Shown here piece by piece: positions 60,963-64,000 of a DNA stretch of 64,000 nucleotides. The notes beneath the pieces were generated by a model. It was not told the origin of the DNA, did no database searches, and saw nothing but the letters and a program-made list of their open reading frames with translations. Made by a program: the position numbers and the translations under genes. This stretch comes from Bacteroidota bacterium (GTDB taxonomy: Bacteria; Bacteroidota; Bacteroidia; Bacteroidales; Lentimicrobiaceae): positions 1 through 64,000 of the forward strand of contig WSXU01000001.1 in assembly GCA_009773455.1 (NCBI GenBank). Direction: 5' to 3'. Within the stretch, counting starts at the first letter, position 1, and every line of letters begins with the position of its first letter.

Positions 60963-62057
60963 ATGCAACTGAAAGAGATCATTCAAAGCATTGAAACAAT
61001 GGCCCCGCTTCCTCTTCAGGAAGATTATGATAATTCCGGCCTCCTCACAGGTCATCCCGATGATATGATAACAGGGGCCCTCATCACACTCGACATTACT
61101 GAACCGGTGATCGTGGAAGCCATCAGGCTGGGTTACAATCTCATCATCGCCCATCACCCGCTGATTTTTAAGCCTTTGAAAAAGATCAATGGTCACAATG
61201 AAGTTGAGCGCTGTGTCATCAAAGCCATTCAGAATAAAATTGCGCTTTATGCTGCCCACACCAATCTCGATAACAGCAAAGAAGGTGTAAATGCAATGTT
61301 GTGCAGTAAACTGGGGCTGACCCGGACCACCATTCTCAGTCCGGTAGCCGGAAACCTGCGCAAACTTGTGATTTTCGTTCCTGAAAGTCATGCCGGGAAT
61401 GTCAGGCAGGCTTTGTTTGCTGCCGGGGCAGGCCACATCGGCCTATACGATTCATGTAGTTTCAATACAGCAGGATCGGGTACCTTCAGGGCTCTGGAAG
61501 GAGCCAGCCCGTTTGTCGGCAAACCAGGCGAAATTCATTCCGAACCCGAAATCAGGATTGAAACCATTATCCCGGCATGGATAGAATCAAAGGTTCTATC
61601 AGCTGTCAGAAAGGTCCACCCCTATGAGGAAATTGCCTGGGATTCCTATGCACTGACCAACAAGGCATTGAATACCGGTGCCGGCATGTACGGTGAATTT
61701 GAAAATCCTATGCAGGAAGAGGAATTGATAACCCGGATCAAAGAAGTCCTGAACGTCCCGTTTATAAAATGTTCACCTTTTACCGGCAAAAAAATAAGCA
61801 GGGTTGCTGTTTGTGGTGGATCAGGTAACTTTCTGATTCAGGACGCCATAAGGTCAGGCGCTCAGGCCTTTGTTACAGGAGAACTTAAATATCACGATTA
61901 TTTTCTGGCTGAAGGACGGATATTGCTGGTGGAAGCAGGTCATTATGAAACAGAACAATTTACGAAAGAATTATTGTATCAGGTTGTTAAAGAAAAATTT
62001 CCTACCTTTGCACTCCAAATTTCCACGATCCGTACTAATCCGGTTAACTATCTGTAA
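60963..62057 (+). CDS. Nif3-like dinuclear metal-centre protein
   Basis: ATG 60963 (MQLKEIIQSIETMAPLPLQEDYDNSGL) matches the family N-terminus and follows the promoter at a sensible distance; 364 residues. Metal ligands include 'IIAHHPLIF' and 'AAHTNLDN' at the front, and 'TGELKYHDYFLAEG' and 'VEAGHYETEQF' at the back. The middle ~100 residues are the PII-like/YqfO insert found in longer forms. The Nif3/YbgI family (GTP cyclohydrolase 1 type 2-like) is widely conserved, but its activity is debated. It is followed by the zinc-ribbon gene, a typical pairing. Confidence 0.88.
   Translation: MQLKEIIQSIETMAPLPLQEDYDNSGLLTGHPDDMITGALITLDITEPVIVEAIRLGYNLIIAHHPLIFKPLKKINGHNEVERCVIKAIQNKIALYAAHTNLDNSKEGVNAMLCSKLGLTRTTILSPVAGNLRKLVIFVPESHAGNVRQALFAAGAGHIGLYDSCSFNTAGSGTFRALEGASPFVGKPGEIHSEPEIRIETIIPAWIESKVLSAVRKVHPYEEIAWDSYALTNKALNTGAGMYGEFENPMQEEELITRIKEVLNVPFIKCSPFTGKKISRVAVCGGSGNFLIQDAIRSGAQAFVTGELKYHDYFLAEGRILLVEAGHYETEQFTKELLYQVVKEKFPTFALQISTIRTNPVNYL
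62003..62010 (+). promoter_or_regulatory. Internal -7 promoter element for the zinc-ribbon gene
   Basis: TACCTTTG, exact, within the 3' end of the Nif3-like gene, with TTG 16 bp further upstream. It is 72 bp before the ATG at 62083. Confidence 0.35.
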
Positions 62058-62082
62058 TTTAATTATTTAAATCAGGTCTAAT

Positions 62083-62943
62083 ATGGCAAAAACACCATCG
62101 AAAGCAAAAGGCGCCCCTGAGGTTGACAACACCCAGGTACAGAATATAGAAGAACAAAGTGTAATTTCTGCGCATGTTTCGCTCTCACACACTGATGGTG
62201 AAGAAACAGAAATTTCCATTGAAAAGAAGCTGATTGCCTTGTTCAGCCTGCAACAGATCGATTCACAGATAGATAAAATCAGGATTATCAGGGGAGAACT
62301 TCCCCTTGAAGTAGAAGATCTTGAGGACGACATTGTCGGACTTGAAACAAGAACCGATAATTACATCCAGGAAATTGAAAGTCTCAAGGGTCAGATAAAA
62401 GAGAAAGAATTACAGATCAAGGAAAGCCTGGCCCAGATTAAAAGGTACGAAGAACAGCAGATGAATGTGCGCAACAACCGCGAATATGATTCACTTTCGA
62501 AAGAAATAGAATTTCAGAACCTTGAAATTGCCCTCGCCGAAAAACGGATAAAGGAATATACCAACAGCCTCACACTGAAAAATGATGAAATAACGGCTGC
62601 TCAGAAGGTTCTTGAAGAGCGCAGGAATGATCTTGAAATAAAAAAGAGCGAACTTTCCGATATTGTTAACGAAACAGAAAAGGAAGAACTTGCTTTACAG
62701 GCCAAATCAGAAGATTATCAGCGTTTTATCGAAGAAAGGCTGCTTACTGCCTATAAACGCATCCGCAAGAATGCCCGTAACGGCCTCGCTGTTGTAAGTG
62801 TTGAGCGAGACGCGTGCGGTGGTTGCTTCAGTTCCATCCCTCCCCAGCGTCAGCTGGACATCAGGATGCATAAAAAAATCATTGTTTGTGAATACTGTGG
62901 CCGTATCCTGGTTGATCATGGCCTTGCCTCCAAGACCAACTAA
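62083..62943 (+). CDS. Coiled-coil C4 zinc-ribbon protein
   Basis: At 286 residues it has an acidic, disordered N-terminus (about 1-45), a long antiparallel coiled coil rich in Glu and Lys (about 46-230), and a C-terminal zinc ribbon (about 240-280). The cysteines are in 'CGGCFSSIPP' and 'CEYCGRIL'. This matches the CdsZ/zf-RING_7 family found next to Nif3-like genes in many bacteria. Nucleic-acid or ribosome-related binding is suspected; function is not settled. Confidence 0.86.
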   Translation: MAKTPSKAKGAPEVDNTQVQNIEEQSVISAHVSLSHTDGEETEISIEKKLIALFSLQQIDSQIDKIRIIRGELPLEVEDLEDDIVGLETRTDNYIQEIESLKGQIKEKELQIKESLAQIKRYEEQQMNVRNNREYDSLSKEIEFQNLEIALAEKRIKEYTNSLTLKNDEITAAQKVLEERRNDLEIKKSELSDIVNETEKEELALQAKSEDYQRFIEERLLTAYKRIRKNARNGLAVVSVERDACGGCFSSIPPQRQLDIRMHKKIIVCEYCGRILVDHGLASKTN

Positions 62944-62962
62944 TCAGCGTTAAAAAGGTTTT

Positions 62963-62993
62963 AAAGGGAAAGTGAAAGCTTTCCCTTTTTTTT
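62963..62993 (+). terminator. Intrinsic terminator after the zinc-ribbon gene
   Basis: AAAGGGAAAG / CTTTCCCTTT, a 10-bp stem with a 6-base loop, followed by a T-run. Confidence 0.85.
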
Positions 62994-63006
62994 ATAATTT
63001 ACCTCC

Positions 63007-64000
63007 ATGAAATCAGGCTACAGAATCGGATTCCTACTGTTGATGATCAAATTGCTTTCTCCCGTTCAGGAAGGATTTTGTTCGTATGATTACAGTATGA
63101 ACAAAGATTGCCTGAAAGCCTACGAACTTATCCTCCAGCTTAAGCTTGACGAAGCCGATGCAATGTTAAAGACATCCGGAAAAACGTCACCGGGTAATAA
63201 TATTATCCCTTTTCTGGAAAACTACAGCGATTTCCTGAAAATCATCATCTCGGAGGAAGAAGGTGTATACAGGACCTGCCTGTCATCAAGAAAGCCCAGG
63301 CTTGCACGTCTTGAGGAAGGCAATGTGCATTCTCCCTGGCACCTTTACTGTCAGGCACAACTTAATCTGCAATGGGCTTTTGCAAGGATCAAATTCGGAG
63401 AGTATACAACCGCTGCCCTGGAGCTTAACCGATCCTACAGACTATTGACCAGGAACAAGGAACTGTTCCCTGATTTCAGCCCAAACGATGCAGCCCTGGG
63501 TCTTCTTCATGTGCTGATCGGCTCAGTGCCTGAAAATTACAAATGGATCATTGAAACGCTGGCATTTGAAGGAACGGTGGATCAGGGAATCGGAGAATTC
63601 AGGCAGTTATTCAGCAATTCTGCCACACTGGTTCAATATCCTTTCCTGAAGTCCGAAAGCTTGTTCCTGCTTAGCTTCATCACCTTCAATTTTTCTCCTT
63701 CTACCGAAGATTCGGGGCTTTTACTCCATCTGATCGAAAACCCCGGCAACAGGGCTCTGATCACAGGCAGTCCTTTGCTGATTTATGCCGCATCAGCCTA
63801 TTATCTGCATAACGGAATGAGCAATAAAGCCCTCGGACTGCTTATGAACAGACCCACAGGAAAAGAATATTACCCCTTTCATTACCTTGAATACCTTACC
63901 GGAATTGCCAGGCTCAATAAACTCGATGTCGGTGCAAAATTGAACTTCCTCAGGTTTGTGGTGAATTTCAGGGGGAAAAACTTCATTAAATCAGCCTATC
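63007..64000 (+). CDS. Secreted helical-repeat (TPR-like) protein, truncated by window edge
   Basis: The frame from ATG at 63007 stays open to the end of the window (331 codons visible). The N-terminus looks like a signal peptide (MKSGYRIGFLLLMIKLLSPVQEG). The rest is alpha-helical with 'LKLDEADAML', 'LYCQAQLNLQWAFARIKFGEYTTAALEL' and 'YYLHNGMSNKALGLL', spaced like degenerate TPR hairpins. I recognise no specific family. Proteins of this kind are common single-copy Bacteroidota periplasmic or outer-membrane-associated proteins. The start is 14 bp after the upstream terminator, so its own promoter is not obvious. Confidence 0.7.
   Translation, partial: MKSGYRIGFLLLMIKLLSPVQEGFCSYDYSMNKDCLKAYELILQLKLDEADAMLKTSGKTSPGNNIIPFLENYSDFLKIIISEEEGVYRTCLSSRKPRLARLEEGNVHSPWHLYCQAQLNLQWAFARIKFGEYTTAALELNRSYRLLTRNKELFPDFSPNDAALGLLHVLIGSVPENYKWIIETLAFEGTVDQGIGEFRQLFSNSATLVQYPFLKSESLFLLSFITFNFSPSTEDSGLLLHLIENPGNRALITGSPLLIYAASAYYLHNGMSNKALGLLMNRPTGKEYYPFHYLEYLTGIARLNKLDVGAKLNFLRFVVNFRGKNFIKSAY

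Noticed and set aside
1-64000. tRNA or rRNA genes
   Set aside because: No cloverleaf ends or rRNA motifs were seen in any spacer on either strand.

Overview
The window looks like a chromosomal segment of an uncultured or little-studied member of the Bacteroidota (Bacteroidia). I base this on gene content and signals rather than on a marker gene. The content includes a gingipain-type C25 peptidase, BACON and GEVED domains, a classical type A type-IX-secretion (T9SS) C-terminal domain, a DUF5686 outer-membrane protein, an RprXY-like two-component pair and a DAHP synthase-chorismate mutase fusion. Exact TAnnTTTG promoter -7 elements stand upstream of many genes. No rRNA, tRNA or CRISPR array was seen.

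Region 1 (1-24850) is an accessory surface-protein island on the plus strand. It holds four very large secreted proteins: one cut by the left edge, a C25 peptidase, a 2924-residue PKD/GEVED protein, and a BNR/FN3/beta-helix protein. All four end in the same ~190-residue module, whose last part carries two dockerin-type calcium loops. None has a recognisable type A sorting domain. Among them lie a membrane TPR protein with a LuxR-like helix-turn-helix, and a tiny degenerate acylphosphatase-like gene preceded by three direct repeats. A decayed REP-associated transposase with palindromic repeats closes the island.

Region 2 (25750-38560) is mixed housekeeping: a PerM/AI-2E family membrane protein, a DUF5686 protein, a CHAD protein, a MazG-like hydrolase, a two-component system, OsmC, a FlK-like thioesterase, an RlmL-like methyltransferase and RsgA. 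It also has a fibrinogen-like secreted protein that carries the ordinary type A T9SS tail.

Region 3 (38755-48058) is a plus-strand aromatic amino-acid run: aminotransferase, tyrA, DAHP synthase-chorismate mutase, aroB, aroA, aroC. It is followed by priA. Together these genes cover the entry to the shikimate pathway, its late steps, and the tyrosine branch.

Region 4 (48135-53549, minus strand) holds a DivIC/FtsB-like gene, an HD hydrolase, and a molybdenum-cofactor operon: moeA, moaA, moaC, a membrane protein, and a MOSC-Mog fusion. Region 5 (53711-64000) holds a DUF421 protein, a DEAD-box helicase, a minus-strand envelope/nucleotide cluster (lpxK, purine nucleoside phosphorylase, a TlpA-like lipoprotein, lpxH, ppx), a Nif3-like protein, a coiled-coil zinc-ribbon protein, and a secreted protein cut by the right edge.

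Two things stand out as possibly undescribed. The first is the shared dockerin-tail module with its neighbouring regulator. The second is that many spacers consist of in-phase degenerate heptamer tandem arrays, several of them interrupted by a 15-bp palindrome of the form CCCGCC-NNN-GGCGGG.
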